Both the position numbers and the translations under genes were made by a program. From Laetiporus sulphureus 93-53 (taxonomy: Eukaryota; Basidiomycota; Agaricomycetes; Polyporales; Laetiporaceae), in the NCBI RefSeq assembly GCF_001632365.1, contig NW_024468512.1, forward strand, positions 436,551 to 500,550: a stretch of 64,000 bases of DNA. The letters run 5' to 3'. Below are positions 15,770 through 27,981 of this stretch, one piece after another. The notes beneath the pieces were generated by a model. That model was not told where the DNA came from. It did no database searches and worked only from the letters and a program-made list of their open reading frames with translations. The first letter of the stretch is position 1. Every line of letters starts with the position of its first letter.

Positions 15770-18700
15770 ATGTCTTCGCATCGAGTCCTGGTGACCTATA
15801 CATCTTCCCCACTATATCTATCGACAGACCAATGGCAGCATCTGCGTGCTTCCCTCGCTCGCCAGTTCCCCCTTCGTACCCTCCATTGGAAGTCCCCGTC
15901 TCGTTCCACTATTCAGACGATCCCGGAGCTGCATGTTGACTTCGTCGCACTTGAGAGCTTGCGAGATGAGCCTTCTTCCCAAGTGCCCCAGACACTCCTG
16001 GAACGGCCTTTACTCAACACATATTTCGTGGTCTGTGAGGTGAATAAAGCAGCTGAATCCACTTGTGAAAATCGTACTGAAATTTCTACGCCGCCAAGGA
16101 CAGTGAACTATACAAGAACTCTGTCAGGAAGCAAATCAAAGAGTGGCATGCGCTAGTGAGCACTCGGAAAAACCAAGAATGGTTAATCGTCCACATTGTG
16201 CGACCAGAAGGGAGGACAGCGCAAGGGAGGATCTTCCAGATAAAGTCTTCTGTACTTGACAAGATCAAAGCAGATTTCAACACTGACAAAAGAGACAGGT
16301 GCGCACGCGTTATGCTGTATGAGCGTTAGACCTTCACTGTCATGATGGTATTCAGATGCGTGCAGCTGGTCTGGTCTGCAGAATATGAGCACCCGGCGGT
16401 ATGGGCGGAACTCATCACCAAAATGAAGGAGGGGATACTGCTAGCCTTCGACTCTGCTTTTATTCAACGCGAAGAAGAAGTAAGGCGTTCGGAGGGCCAA
16501 CGAGCTATGCCTGGGTGGAACTTCTGTACATTTTTTATTCTGAAGGTGATCCTCGGACTAACATGGTGTCTCATTGGCTGACATTCCTGATATCCGCCGC
16601 AGGAAAGCCTAGCTATGTCGCTTGAGGGGATGAACCTATTTGAAAATGCTCTTGAGCAATACAACGAGCTGGAAGCTTCGTTCTTCAAAGTACTGCAAGA
16701 GAAGAACCTATCCTGGTTCGGTGCGCTCATTTCTCCTGAGCCAACAGACGACTCTGTCGCTTTACTTTCTGTCAATAAGAAACGCTATCGGGACCTGATC
16801 CTCGCCAATTCCATTTCTGTCTTCGACTTTCGGGTGTATCTGCTAGCTAGGCAATGCGCTCTCATGAGCAAGCTCGGCAAAATAGCCGAGATCTGCGAGA
16901 AGGTGGTGGCGTTCCTTAGTGGGTTTGGCAGACGGCTGCGAGAGCTAGAGGTACGCGACGCGGTCAATCCACACGCATTTCTAATGCAAGATGTTTCAGG
17001 ATACGCTACCGCCCTTCTTTGTTGAGTCATGGACATATTCTTCGGCCCTTAGCGTAATCGATCAGTGTGATGTGTGGGCAAATCCACCCGCCATGTCCAA
17101 AGGTGCTGTGGCCAGGCTGAATGCTGTGAAGGGAGAGTTGTTGGAGCTAGCGCAGCAACAAGTGAGTGGGCATGCCGTGCCTCTGCTCAACATCTAAGCT
17201 CATTTCGGACTAGTTAGATATCATTGGTATCAGAACAGGCCATCTGCCATCTCGTCCTCCCTTCTCGATTGCACTTCCTCCCCCCAATCCTGAGATGAAG
17301 ACCATCGAACCACGCAAGCGGTTTTCAAAGAAGATCTCGCGTTCAGAACTGTTGAAAGTGCTGACGGACAAGGAGGCATTCTATGATCTATACCAGCAAA
17401 TTACTAATCGCGCCATTGAGCAATACGCAAACGCTGGCCGTCGTAAATTCGCGCTGAGACTTCATGGCAATCTGGCAGCTCTTGATCTGTGAGCCAATTG
17501 CGTAAATCTCTCTAATGTGACCTAACCCCCCAGCTCTAAGCATCCGAGGACGATTGCCAAGTGCCCTTGAGACGTATAAGAGTCTGCCTGCCCACTATGC
17601 GCCACATGGATGGACCGCTCTTGAGTCCTTCATGCGATTGCAGGCTCTCACCATTCATGCGTCTTCCCATAAGGAACGAGACGGAGACTGGATCTCCGTC
17701 GTTCTCGAGTTCCTCAAGGCCTATGTGGACGATATGGGGACGGAATTGCTCATGGATGTAGATGACCACAAGACATACATTGCGAAATTGGTGGCCGAGC
17801 TTCGGAGTGCGGCTAACGCACTCGAGTCAGGTATGAGCATCGGCCATTTCGGGTTTATTCTGCTGACCAGCAGCGTGCTCGTTGGTATTGCATCATGCCA
17901 GATTTGCTGTATCCCGACCACCCTGCGTTTTCACTCAGAATCATTAGCAGCAGCATACGCTTGTCGGGGACGCAAGACGGAGCATTGCTCGACGTAGTCG
18001 TGCGTAATCATTTGCCATGCGTGAGTGCAACGACTATGAATGCTGCCTTCGATGTTCACAATATTGCAGGAACTCGCTGCCGATGAGGTAGTCGTGATAA
18101 CGACCGGCTATGAAGGCGTTCAGATACAGTTCACGAGTCAAACCACAACGATTCCAACCGGAACTAGCACGTTGACATTGTTCAGCCCGGTAAATGGTAT
18201 ATCCTGCCATGTCATCTGCGCTCATACATTTTACCTAGTCTGTAACACCTGGCCTTTTCACATTACAACTAAGTCGTATTCGACTCTCCCGGGTTGTGTT
18301 GGAGTGGAAGGAGATCAAGGGCCAACTGCAGGCAAAGGGTGCGAAAATCAAGGATCTCCCAACCCTGGTCCGAATCCCGAAGGATCTACATTCTCTGGAC
18401 GTGCGTCTTCATCCACCCCGGATTAGTGAGTGTTGCAAGTTGTTGTACTGTTTGTTGTCCATTGACCCGTCGCAGTCGAAGTCGGTAAACCATCGAAAAT
18501 AATGGCTATTCTACGAACGGGCAGGAACGATGTATCGAGCGTGACTCTACGACTATCCTCATCCACTGGCGTTACATTCAGGACGAACGAGGCCACTTTG
18601 GATAGCTCAGGTAACCGATCTATCTGAGGCAAGTCGGCTTGTTCACCCACTTTATATAGAATCTGTCAAGTGGGAGATGACGGACAACACAATCACATTC

Positions 18701-20344
18701 TGTGACATAGCGCAAGAACGGGAAGTGGTCGTATTTATTCCCCATTCTGATGCGTCATCTTATCACACGCTGGTGAGTCTGGCACCTCGCGAGCACGAGG
18801 AAAAAAGTGAGACTTTCATTAGCGAGTGAATGTTTCCGTAGAATACGTCACCAAGTCTGAACCGGACATGGCGCGCAAGATTCACCTTCTGCGTTTTGTC
18901 ACTACTTCTCTTCCGATGACAATCAATGTAGAAGATTTCTTCCGTGGCACAAGGTGAGAGACCGCATAGATAGGCGAGAATGGCTTCATGGATGTCTAGC
19001 AGACTGTTTACTCGGTTCATGTTGTCAACAACGTCTCATCAGCACGTACGTGTACGAGCGGCAGACCTGCAACCGTCGGATCAAGATCGTGACAGCATCA
19101 AGGTCACCAACTGCAGGCTGCAAAAGCCTTCTGTTATGGTACATTGAAGTGCAGATCTGAGATGAATGCTGAACGATCATTGTATTGAAGACGGTAACTC
19201 CTGCACAATCTGGCAGATTCCTGTTTCAATTAGACTCTCTGCGCGGCAAAGGTGATCTTTTCCGAGTCATGCTTAATGTGCCACACTCAATTCTGTCACT
19301 AGCTCGAGAACCGCTAAAACTGTACATCACATATCGTATGCTACGCGAAGGTTGTATCTTGAGCGTTTTCGTGAAGTTTCCGCTGACAGATGGGTTGTGC
19401 GCTAGAGGTCGAGTCCTTCATTGAGGCAGCAATCTCGCAGGTCATCGAGGAGTCACCTTCTTTGCAACCTCGTCGCGCAGCCCTTGTTGATAAACTCATC
19501 GAGGCTCTTTCTGGGGACGCCAATTGGATCGAGTTGTACGGACTGACAGGTGAACTCTTGGTACCTAATATCCCGGACGAAGAGGAAGCGGTCTTGTCGC
19601 GATTGAAGGAGGTGAGCCTTGGCTATATACGGTGATGCACGCTGACATTACTCTTTTTGAAGATCTTGGGCGGTGGAAAATACTCTGCCACTTTATTCGG
19701 CGAATGGCGCAACATCATCATTCCAGTGGACGTACCTCAAATCCACGTGAGCTGGATGCATGTCTTATGCTAACGGATATCTCATGTTCGCGCAGATTCT
19801 CGCTGCCGCTCAATTACGTGTGCTCGCCAATCCCTTTTTCACCGAGCCAACATCTGGTAGGATCCTGCCCCTGTATGCAGGACAACCAGTCGCTGCAGCT
19901 GTCAACGTCCGCACTTCGTTCCATTGGGCGCCAAATGAAGATGAGGAGACGTGTTCCTACATACTTCGGTATGATGTTGAGGACATGACTGGAGACTGGC
20001 TGGTTAGTGGCCGTAAAAGAGGAAACTTCCTCGCAAAGGTGAACTTGCTATCGCGGTGAAACAATGCGGCATTGACACACTTTCCGCAGGATGGAACCGA
20101 TTTCACGATCCCGGTTACCCTGATTGCTTTACGCCACGGAGAGCTGTCCCTGCCTCAGGTTGGAATCACTGCTCTGCCCTTGTCGGGAGATAGGCGGATG
20201 GGTATGTCGCCGACGCCGAGCTGCGAGACGTACCAGGTGCATGGTGCAGAGAAGGTGCTGGTGTTACCACGAGGCGGTCGGACTACGTTCATCATCGATA
20301 TGGGACACGAAAGTATGGAATCTCATGTTGCTGTTACTGCATGA
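15770..20344 (+). CDS. TRS130: TRAPPII complex subunit Trs130 (TRAPPC10), 1190 aa, 20 exons
   Basis: Exons: 15770-16039, 16099-16298, 16356-16545, 16603-16950, 17000-17161, 17214-17488, 17541-17830, 17902-18020, 18070-18189, 18239-18425, 18476-18610, 18660-18772, 18823-18953, 19003-19138, 19191-19251, 19303-19350, 19406-19611, 19663-19746, 19796-20038, 20090-20344. Phases close over 3573 nt. The protein acts in the TRAPPII tether and exchange factor for Ypt31/Rab11 at the late Golgi. Family-like stretches are 'LRTLHWKSPSRS' near the start, 'RKQIKEWHALVSTRKNQEW', 'SLPAHYAPHGWTALESFMRL', and a C-terminal beta-rich region with 'VEDFFRGTRLFTRFMLST' and 'KYSATLFGEWRNIIIPVDV'. Introns are 49-71 nt. 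Exon 16 is only 48 nt. No frame breaks are present, so the gene looks functional. Confidence 0.93.
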
Positions 20345-20570
20345 TGTGCCATGTATCTTCTCTGTACATAGCAAGTTGCTCATTCAATACTTCATCTAAT
20401 GTGCTAGACAGTTTGCAGGGCCACATCGTTCGTGGGGCCTCTGGCAAGCGCTGGGTGAACGCCAACAGTCACGCGTGACAGGACGCGTGCTTGAGCGCGT
20501 CAGGTCCGAGCGTGCTTCTCAGCGGCCATTTCCTGTCCATATTTGATCTGCAGCCTTGATTACAGCTACT

Positions 20571-22766
20571 ATGTCGGACCTCTCAGACTAGTGTGTGGAG
20601 TATTTCTTATTCAGTCTCGCTCATTAACTTCGGTTCAGTGAACTGGAGCGTGAAGCAAATATCGCTCGCAATCGGGAGATATTGGCCAAACTAGACCTCA
20701 CTGTGGATCTACCGCCTGCAAAAAAGCCAACACCCCAACCTACAGCCAAACCAGTTCAACCATCTAAGAAGGCTAAAGTCAAGAAAGAAGTTGCCGCACC
20801 GGTCAGGCAGTCCGCACGCCTGCGGCGTGCCACAGTTGATCCCAATGAAAGTCCGGCAAAGAAGAGGAAGAGAGAGGTGCGTCTCATACATTGCACAATC
20901 ACGCCATGAAGTTAAATAAAAGACCGGAAAGGCGGAAGAGGAAAAAATGCGCAGGAAGGAAGAGGAGGAACGATTGGAGGCTGAAGAACGTGAAAGACAG
21001 GCTAAGAAGCCGCGACATAATGATATAGACCTTGCAACGGTGATGGAGGGCCAAGATGAGACTGACATAGGCACGTTGAGAACAATGCTTCAAAGCATTC
21101 TTCAGGAGACACACCCCAGGCGCCTGGTTGCGCATGACGCCTTCACTTTTGACAGTGATGAGAAGGAAGAAGCTGCTGTGGCTGAACTGAAGGAACGGCT
21201 GGAACACCTCAAGGTCGTTGCTAGAGCGAAGGTAACGGAGGACAGAATCTATACCGCAGCATACCACGCGGAACCGACGAAAGATCTCATATTCTTTGGC
21301 GGTGAGCTGGATGGCTTACACTGTTTGTTGTTGTGGTCTCACGATACGGTGACTCAGACAAACATGGGCAGCTTGGCATATGGGATGCGCGTGCACCTTC
21401 CGACGAGGTTGCAGACGAAGATGGAGATGTAACTCCTGCAGCGACCGAAGAAAGCGGAAAGTATTGGCGACTGCAGTTACACTGGCCCGCCACGTCAAGG
21501 TCGTCCATCTCAAGCATCAAATTTGATCCAATCAACTCTCATAGTGTACGTCAAATGTGCGATGAAATTCTATCTATCAGAGTCCTGAGCTGTCTCCAGA
21601 TATATACCAGCTCGTACGACTGTACAGTTCGATGTCTATCCTTTACATCAGGGATATCCACGGAGATTTTCTCCACGGAAGAAGCATTGATATCCTGCAT
21701 CGATTTGCCACCTAACGGCAATCAGATGTGGATATCGGACGCTGTTGGCGGCTTGACGCACTTAGATCTGCGGGAGGGCAAGGGTAGCGCGAGATGGTAC
21801 CAGGTATCTGACCATAAGATCGGCAGCGTCAGTGTGAATCCCACAAACCCACATCTCCTAGTAACCGCGTCCAATAGTCGTACGATGAAGTGAGCGTTAC
21901 GCTTGAGAGACCAACCTATCCGCTTACAGCTGAATCCGTTCTGGTCGTAGGATTTGGGATACCCGCAAACTGCAGAAAGTTGCAATGCAATCGAACGACG
22001 ACAGCGAGTTCAACCACGACGTCATCAGCGATTATCTAGCTTCTTCCAAAGGCAAGGGCTGTATGAGAGCCGATTGGCGCCACAATAAATCTGTCAGCTC
22101 TGCGTACTGGGATCCCCGAGGAAGGTCCATTGTCAGCACGAGCTATGATGATACGCTCAGACGTACGTTTAGCCAGTCGTCTCTGCATGTACACATCTCA
22201 TTTGGGCATCATATAGTCTGGGAGTTCCAAGGTTCAGTGTTAAAGCGTGATTCCGCCTTCCCTTCATCAAGGCCGTTCTCTCAGATCAAACATAACTGTC
22301 AGACGGTGAGATAGGAACTGATAACTCATTTATCCGGACTCACCAGAGAGATCATATGCAGGGGAGGTGGCTGACTGTCTTGAGAGCGCAGTGGTCACCC
22401 AACCCTGATTATTATCCTCACTTCACAGTAAGACATACTTTTCTTGTTGCTGCTTCACACCTCTAATCTATTTCGCAGGTTGGCAACATGGAACATTCCC
22501 TTGATATATTTTCTTGCAAGGTATGCTTCGTGTGAGTCCGAACTGTTCAGAAGTTGATACTACAAAATCAGGGTGACCTCCTAGCTCATCTTTACGACCG
22601 TCAACGGTACGAAAAACGGTAGCTCTCTATATCTTGAGTCTTACATGGTCCCCGTAGTATCACAGCGGTGCAGGCAGTCACATGTTCACATCCCAGCGTA
22701 CTCGAGCGCGCAGCCAGTGGCAATGCCAGTGGACGTTGCGTTCTATGGGCTCCTCCCGATGACTAG
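20571..22766 (+). CDS. CMR1: Cmr1/WDR76-type WD40 DNA-damage-associated protein, 555 aa
   Basis: Exons: 20571-20590, 20639-20876, 20923-21301, 21358-21545, 21600-21889, 21951-22162, 22217-22305, 22362-22427, 22479-22520, 22572-22606, 22658-22766; the phases close to 555 codons plus stop. The first exon is only 20 nt and joins to the signature 'YELEREANIARNREIL'. A Lys-rich, probably nuclear-targeting region and a charged coiled segment follow. Then comes a WD40 propeller with 'DKHGQLGIWDARAP', 'YTSSYDCTVR', 'KIWDTRKLQKV', 'STSYDDTLRLWEF' and the terminal blade 'GRCVLWAPPDD'. Yeast Cmr1 and human WDR76 bind chromatin and gather at sites of replication stress. The gene starts 226 bp after the TRS130 stop on the same strand. 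Confidence 0.93.
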
Positions 22767-23012
22767 ACTACACCAGTGCGGATCGGTATCTGGGAGCCAA
22801 GATGCCTGTCGAACACTTATCATCACTGTACTTTTGTGGATGTATCCTGATTCTTCACTAATGGTCCTGTCCTCCAAGGAATGCGTCAATGTTCCCCGGC
22901 TATAATGTGACAACGGAACTGATTGCAGAAAGCTGATGCAATGGTGTTGCGGACATGCGTCGAAAAATTGAATCGTGTCGCAGAACACAGAAATGACAAA
23001 TGGATGGACGAT

Positions 23013-23023
23013 ATTCAAAAAAG
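23013..23023 (-). terminator. Pol III T-run after tRNA-Ser
   Basis: Directly 3' of the tRNA on the minus strand the sequence reads GC then six T. This is a standard RNA polymerase III terminator. Confidence 0.75.
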
Positions 23024-23116
23024 CGTCACCTGAGCGATTCGAACACTCGCGGGCAAAGCCCAACCGCTGATAGCTAGAATAGCAGGCGATCCCGTTAACC
23101 ACTCCGGCAAAGTGAC
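23024..23116 (-). tRNA. tRNA-Ser(GCT) with an 11-nt intron
   Basis: On the minus strand the 7-bp acceptor stem pairs GTCACTT with AGGTGAC (one G-T pair), followed by discriminator G. The anticodon stem ATCGC/GCGGT closes a loop with anticodon GCT (complement of 23081-23083). An 11-nt intron (23079-23069) lies between positions 37 and 38, the canonical place. A long variable arm forms GGGC-TTT-GCCC, which marks a class II (Ser/Leu) tRNA. The T arm is GAGTG-TTCGAAT-CGCTC. The mature length is 82 nt. A T-run follows the 3' end and should stop Pol III. Confidence 0.93.
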
Positions 23117-23248
23117 TCAAATAGATTTTCTTTTTTGGATGCTAATGACAATATATGAATAGTCAGTTACCCGTTCCCTGACTGTCCGAGATTGATCGTT
23201 ACCACGTTCAACTAGTCAGTTTACAGGCCTGTGACGAGTTCACATCTT

Positions 23249-24201
23249 ATGGCTTCTAGAAGGACTCGTAATGACAGGAATCCTGCAAGAAAAATTAGCA
23301 ATCCATCTCAACCGCCTCAATTTCCATCGTTACAACCGAAACATGGAGTCAATGTCCACCCACTCATAGAGGATCAGATCCTGTTCATTGACGTGCGTGC
23401 ATTGCATTTCAATTCTACCAAGCTTGTTGACTGTATAGTAGAACATTCTTACCGCGAATGAATGCAGGATTTATTCGACGTTCATCGATGGCCAGCCTTT
23501 AGAGCTAACGCCACCCAAGAAAAAGGGCGAGGCTGACCGAGTGAACTGTACGTATATCACCATAAGTGTTTATCATGCTTCTTGTGATTAGTATTGAATA
23601 CGATTTATTGCGCACATGTAGATCGAATGTCTGTAACATCGCCAGAGATGGCACAACGCCTATTTGATCTGCTCTCCCCTCACTTACCAAATTTCCCATA
23701 TCCTGGATCTGCGAAGCGAAGAAACGGCCCATCATCACGACCGGTACATTCAATGAATTCGAATATTCGAATGTACAAGTACACGCCTGGGCAATACTTT
23801 GGCCCACATTATGACGATTCTGTGCACGATCCGCAGACCGGAGCCAAGTCGGAGTGGACTCTCCTTGTGTACCTCTCTGGGGTAGAGGATGAGGTCAAAG
23901 GCGGAGAGGTGTCACAAATTGTTGCGACTCCGGCTCTCTGAAGCTGATGCATATACTGTCTGACGCGCAGACCGTCTTCTACACGACTGAGAAAGGCAAA
24001 GGACGTCAAACAATAATCGCCCCACTGAGCCGTGGCACCGCTCTTTTGCATCGGTATGCATATATCCTTACATACGAAACAACTGACTCGAGTCCGGCAA
24101 GCGTTTGCAGCCATGGGCATGAGTGCTTGCTGCACGAGGGCTCTCCCGTCATCGAAGGCACGAAGTACATCCTCCGGTCAGACCTGATGTTCAAGGACTG
24201 A
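23249..24201 (+). CDS. 2OG-Fe(II) oxygenase, prolyl-4-hydroxylase-like, 236 aa
   Basis: Exons: 23249-23392, 23442-23547, 23622-23908, 23971-24053, 24111-24201; the phases close to 236 codons plus stop. The fold is the double-stranded beta-helix of 2-oxoglutarate and iron dependent dioxygenases. The metal site is visible as 'HYDD' after 'YTPGQYFGP', with the distal His in 'LLHEGSPV' followed by the 2OG-binding basic residues of 'GTKYILRSD'. The chain opens with a basic, possibly disordered tail and 'TANECRIYSTFIDG'. No signal peptide is visible, so an intracellular substrate is likely. The substrate cannot be told from sequence. The gene ends only 71 bp from the convergent stop of the helicase gene. 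Confidence 0.88.
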
Positions 24202-24272
24202 CCGACCTCTTTCCTGCATTACGATGCCTATGCCCGAAGTTCTGGTAGATACAACATTACCGGAGCGCACAT

Positions 24273-25857
24273 TCACCTTCTTCCCTTAGTTCTTTTCTTC
24301 ATCGAAGGCATACCAGCCTCCACGACATCGTCATCTCTGTCCCTGTCGTCTCCTCCGCCCTCCACTCTCCTCCGCTTCCGGCCATGTCCTGGCTTGCCGC
24401 TTTGTTCCTTCAGTTCATTAATTGCGATCCTGCCCGCTTCGTCTACTCTTTCTCTGAGCAGTGCGACCTCCTCTGCGTCTGTCGGCCACAATTCCATTTT
24501 CTTCCCAATCGTAGCCTCGATACGTTGTATCAGTTCCACATCATATTGTGTCACCAACGTAATGGATTTCCCGGAACGTCCAGCTCGTGCAGTGCGACCT
24601 ACACGATGAATGTAGTCTTTTGAGTGTGTTGGAATATCGTAGTTGATAACAGCGTCAACATGCGGGATATCCAGACCTCTGTAATGCGAAGCATGAGTGA
24701 GAGCAGAAGCTGTAGTATATCAAAGGCCTGACCGGCTGGCGACATCAGTTGCGACCAACACTTTCCGCCCACCACTCTTGAACTTCGCTAGCGCACCTAG
24801 ACGGGCGCTTTGGCTCAACTGGCCGTGCAAGGGGACGGCGGGGAAGCCGAGAGTGCGCAACACAATCGACAATCTGCACAGTGCAACAAAATGAGCAATG
24901 CGCAGACGGAATATGAAAATCAATCGCACCTTTGAGCATCATGGACGGTCCGGGTGAAGATGATGATTGAGTTTTGTGCCAGGACATTGGCCAAATATAT
25001 GAGGTGGACATCTTTCTGGACTAGCGGGATGAACAAATAGTATTGCAGTAAGGTCGACACTGTAGAATACCTGGACGTCACCGTCAGAATTGCTCAAATA
25101 GGATGGGAAGCTACGGTGAGAGACGTACTTTTCTGAGACTTCTATACGGACGGGATTGGACAAGCTCGCTCGCTGAAGCTTAGCAACTTTTGTAGTCATC
25201 GTGGCAGAGAACAGGTATGTCGTACGTTCCCTCGGTATGACCTTTAATATGTTGTCAATTATAGGCCCGAAATCCATGTCCAGCAATCTATCCGCTTCGT
25301 CCAAAACCTACTGGCAATAGCTCAACCCTTACGCCAAAGGCAGCGAGATATGCATAGATGCTCACAAGAAATTTCAGGCCTCTCAAACTGAACCCCTTAG
25401 TATTCTCTAGGTGGTCATTTAGCCGTCCGGGAGTAGCAACCACGATATGCGGCCGTTTTGCTAGTGCGACCGATTGGGCCATCATGTCCATTCCTCCCAC
25501 AATAGTTGCACACCGCACCCCCATGGATGATCCGAGACCCTCAAACTGCTGCGAAATCTGGTAGGCAAGTTCCCTGGTGGGCGAAAGGACACACGCGAAC
25601 AGACCCTTCGGGTCCTCCCATAACTTTTGGAGAATAGGAAGTGCAAAAGCAGCTGTCTTTCCGGAGCCAGTAGACGCTACGCCGATGATATCTCTGCCTT
25701 GAAGAGCATGCGGGAGAGACTGGATTTGAATATCCGTAGGTGTATTGAAGTTCATTTGCTTGACGGCCTCCAGCAGCGGATCTATCAGCCCAAGCGACTT
25801 GAACGTTGGAGCAGGGTCCGGAGGAGAAGATGTTGAGGCTTCATCTGGAGAAGGCAT
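24273..25857 (-). CDS. RRP3: DEAD-box rRNA-processing helicase Rrp3/DDX47, 452 aa
   Basis: Minus-strand exons: 25857-25366, 25307-25129, 25070-24930, 24873-24733, 24678-24273; the phases close to 452 codons plus stop. All DEAD-box motifs are present: the Q-motif region '[15 protein letters not shown]', Walker A 'ASTGSGKT', 'PTRELAY', 'VATPGRL', DEAD in '[13 protein letters not shown]', 'SATM', 'IIIFTRT', and motif VI '[11 protein letters not shown]'. The C-terminal end after '[16 protein letters not shown]' is the Rrp3/DDX47 pattern and finishes in a basic nucleolar-type tail. Rrp3 works in the nucleolus on early pre-rRNA cleavages for 18S rRNA (family knowledge). Confidence 0.95.
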
Positions 25858-26097
25858 AGCTGCAACGGCACAGGGTACTCGGAATGTGAAAGCACAACAA
25901 AAACTTGGCCAGGAAATTTAGACTCGAGAAAACAGGATCATTGCGGCCCATCGAATTCCAATAGTGAGTATATTCCCACGGCTACAATTACAGCCTAGTC
26001 TATGTTATCGTCGATGCCGAGCGCACTCCCCACAGCCCTCCTCACAGCCACATTCAGCATACTATGGGGGAAGAGAGCTGCCGGCAGTGTCATGGAC

Positions 26098-27802
26098 TCA
26101 AGGGTCCCATGGGCTGGTCGCAGCACCACCCACTCCCGCGGTCAGCAGAACAGCACTCCCGTTCTCAGCTACGTAGAAACAGTCCTCCAACCTGATGCCC
26201 ACCTACGCAATCCTATCAGCCAATGTCTCAAAGATTTCGTACGTGGCGACATACCTGCCCTTCCATGTAGATACCGGGCTCGTCAGAGAATGTGTGTCTT
26301 GTGAGGATGACATCCGAGGAGCCCCCACGCAGGTATGGTGATTCGTGGACTTCAAGGCCGATGCCTATGCATTTAGGGTCGTCAATCGTTTCCCGCTCAT
26401 TCGACAAGCATGACATACCGTGGCCAAGCCTATGCGTGAGATATTCTGCATAGCCTTGCGCGGCGAGTGTGTCTCTCGCAGCACGGTCTACTTCGGCAGT
26501 GGTTGTCCCATTTCGTGCGGCGTCGAGTGCATTGGCCTGTGCCGAATGCACTAGGTGCCATAATCTCAGGTAGGTCGCATGGATCGTGGAGCCAGGGAGA
26601 GCGAATGTCTACTTGAAAGCACCATTAGTCTGTTGGGACTTGAGAAACATGTAGGTACGTACCCTCGTGACGTCGCTGTGGTAACCGTGCAGTGATCCAT
26701 CACAATCAATCAAAGCAAAGTCGTGCGCCCCCAGCACACGATCCGTGCCGCTGCCATGAGGAAGAGCAGCATTTTCTACGCAAAGTGAGAATTTGAAATG
26801 AGAACAACGCAGCCGAGATCTCACCTCCAAACAAAGTGAGGGCGCCTGGGTTTTGCAGCCCGGCAGCGGAGAGCGCCTTCACGATCAGTTGACGAGCCTC
26901 GGATTCACGCATACCTATGTACATGTTCTCGCGTACTGCACGAATAGCTAGAACGGTGACCTAACGTGACTTCTGAGTGAATATTGGAAAGCCCAATGTA
27001 CGGCTGGCAACTTACCTCATTCACACATTTCATGATCTCGAGCTCCTCCTCGCTTTTCCTCTCCCTGAGCCGTCGGATCTCAATAGGCGCAAGAGTCACC
27101 TTGAACTCTGGTGATGCCTTCTGAAGGCCGTCCGCAACAAAGCTCCTCAGCATCCCGTCGACGAATATTGTTCCTTCCCGCAGGTGAGGAATTGCGGACA
27201 GCGCCACATCATAGGGGTCCATGTCTTCCGACCATGTTGGATATGATATATCAGAAGCACTTGGAATGGAAAGCAGCTTTGCGCGAGTAGCCTCGAATGC
27301 CGGCGTCAATATTGAGACACGAGCCTTCACCTGCTCTTCAGCATCGACCTCAGGTGAGATGATAAGCAATAGCGGTCGTTCTGAGAGGAACCATTGCGCC
27401 TCCGACAGATTAGCAAAATAACCGGCGCTCGCGCCGGGCTCGGCAATGTAGGCTGAAGCATTCAGCGAGTGAAGGGTCTCCGCAAGCGCTTGCTGCCGCT
27501 GCACGAAAGAACTAGCAGGTATCGGGGAGATATGAGCGCAGTGGTCGGCAAGATGTGAGAAATCTGGCTCCGTGTTCAGACCCAGTGAACGGGACAGCGA
27601 TTTCGGTGGGCCCGTGAGATGGTAGATGAGGATAATGATTTGTACGATGATGCAGGCCACTATCAGCTGGGTAGATGCATCAGACGCGGCCATCTGAATT
27701 GACTCCAATCATACTCACGCGACCAGAGCGATGCGCATGGTCACGCGCTCGAGCCGCTCCACCAGACAACGCACCAGGCAGGAACTGCGACTTTGAGTCC
27801 AT
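26098..27802 (-). CDS. Membrane-anchored M24 metallopeptidase (Xaa-Pro dipeptidase-like), 462 aa
   Basis: Minus-strand exons: 27802-27719, 27666-27016, 26960-26825, 26775-26663, 26608-26419, 26364-26255, 26202-26098; the phases close to 462 codons plus stop. The short first exon joins in phase to a hydrophobic stretch ('LIVACIIVQIIILIYHL', about residues 29-45), predicting a type II membrane anchor. A creatinase-like N-terminal domain follows. The pita-bread catalytic domain shows 'NAALPHGSGT', the two metal Asp in 'LIDCDGSLHGYHSDVTR', His in 'HRLGHGIGLEVHE', Glu in 'SDEPGIY' and Glu in 'GIRLEDCFYV'. The family cleaves Xaa-Pro bonds with two metal ions. The anchor suggests a vacuolar or secretory-pathway site, which is inference. 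Confidence 0.88.
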
Positions 27803-27981
27803 GTTGCGGACGTCTTGGTGGTCGGCGAGATAGAGACGGGCGGCCCGAGCGCGGATGCCGTAGTAACGCGTATCACGTGGTCGCGGCCGCCCACAACGCG
27901 TCTCGTTCGCCCGGCCACACTCTCAGTTCTCTGCATGGACTGTCTCCTCCAGCTTCAGGTATCAACCTTGAATATAGCAAC
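27803..27981. promoter_or_regulatory. Short divergent promoter, M24 peptidase and CUE-AlkB gene
   Basis: Only 179 bp separate two divergent start codons, so both promoters must overlap or lie back to back here. No defined operator was recognised. Confidence 0.5.

Noticed and set aside
17489..17540. Acceptor CCCCAG at 17534 in TRS130
   Set aside because: It leads to a TGA after twelve codons. The next acceptor (CTCTAAG at 17540) restores the conserved segment before 'SLPAHYAPHGW'.
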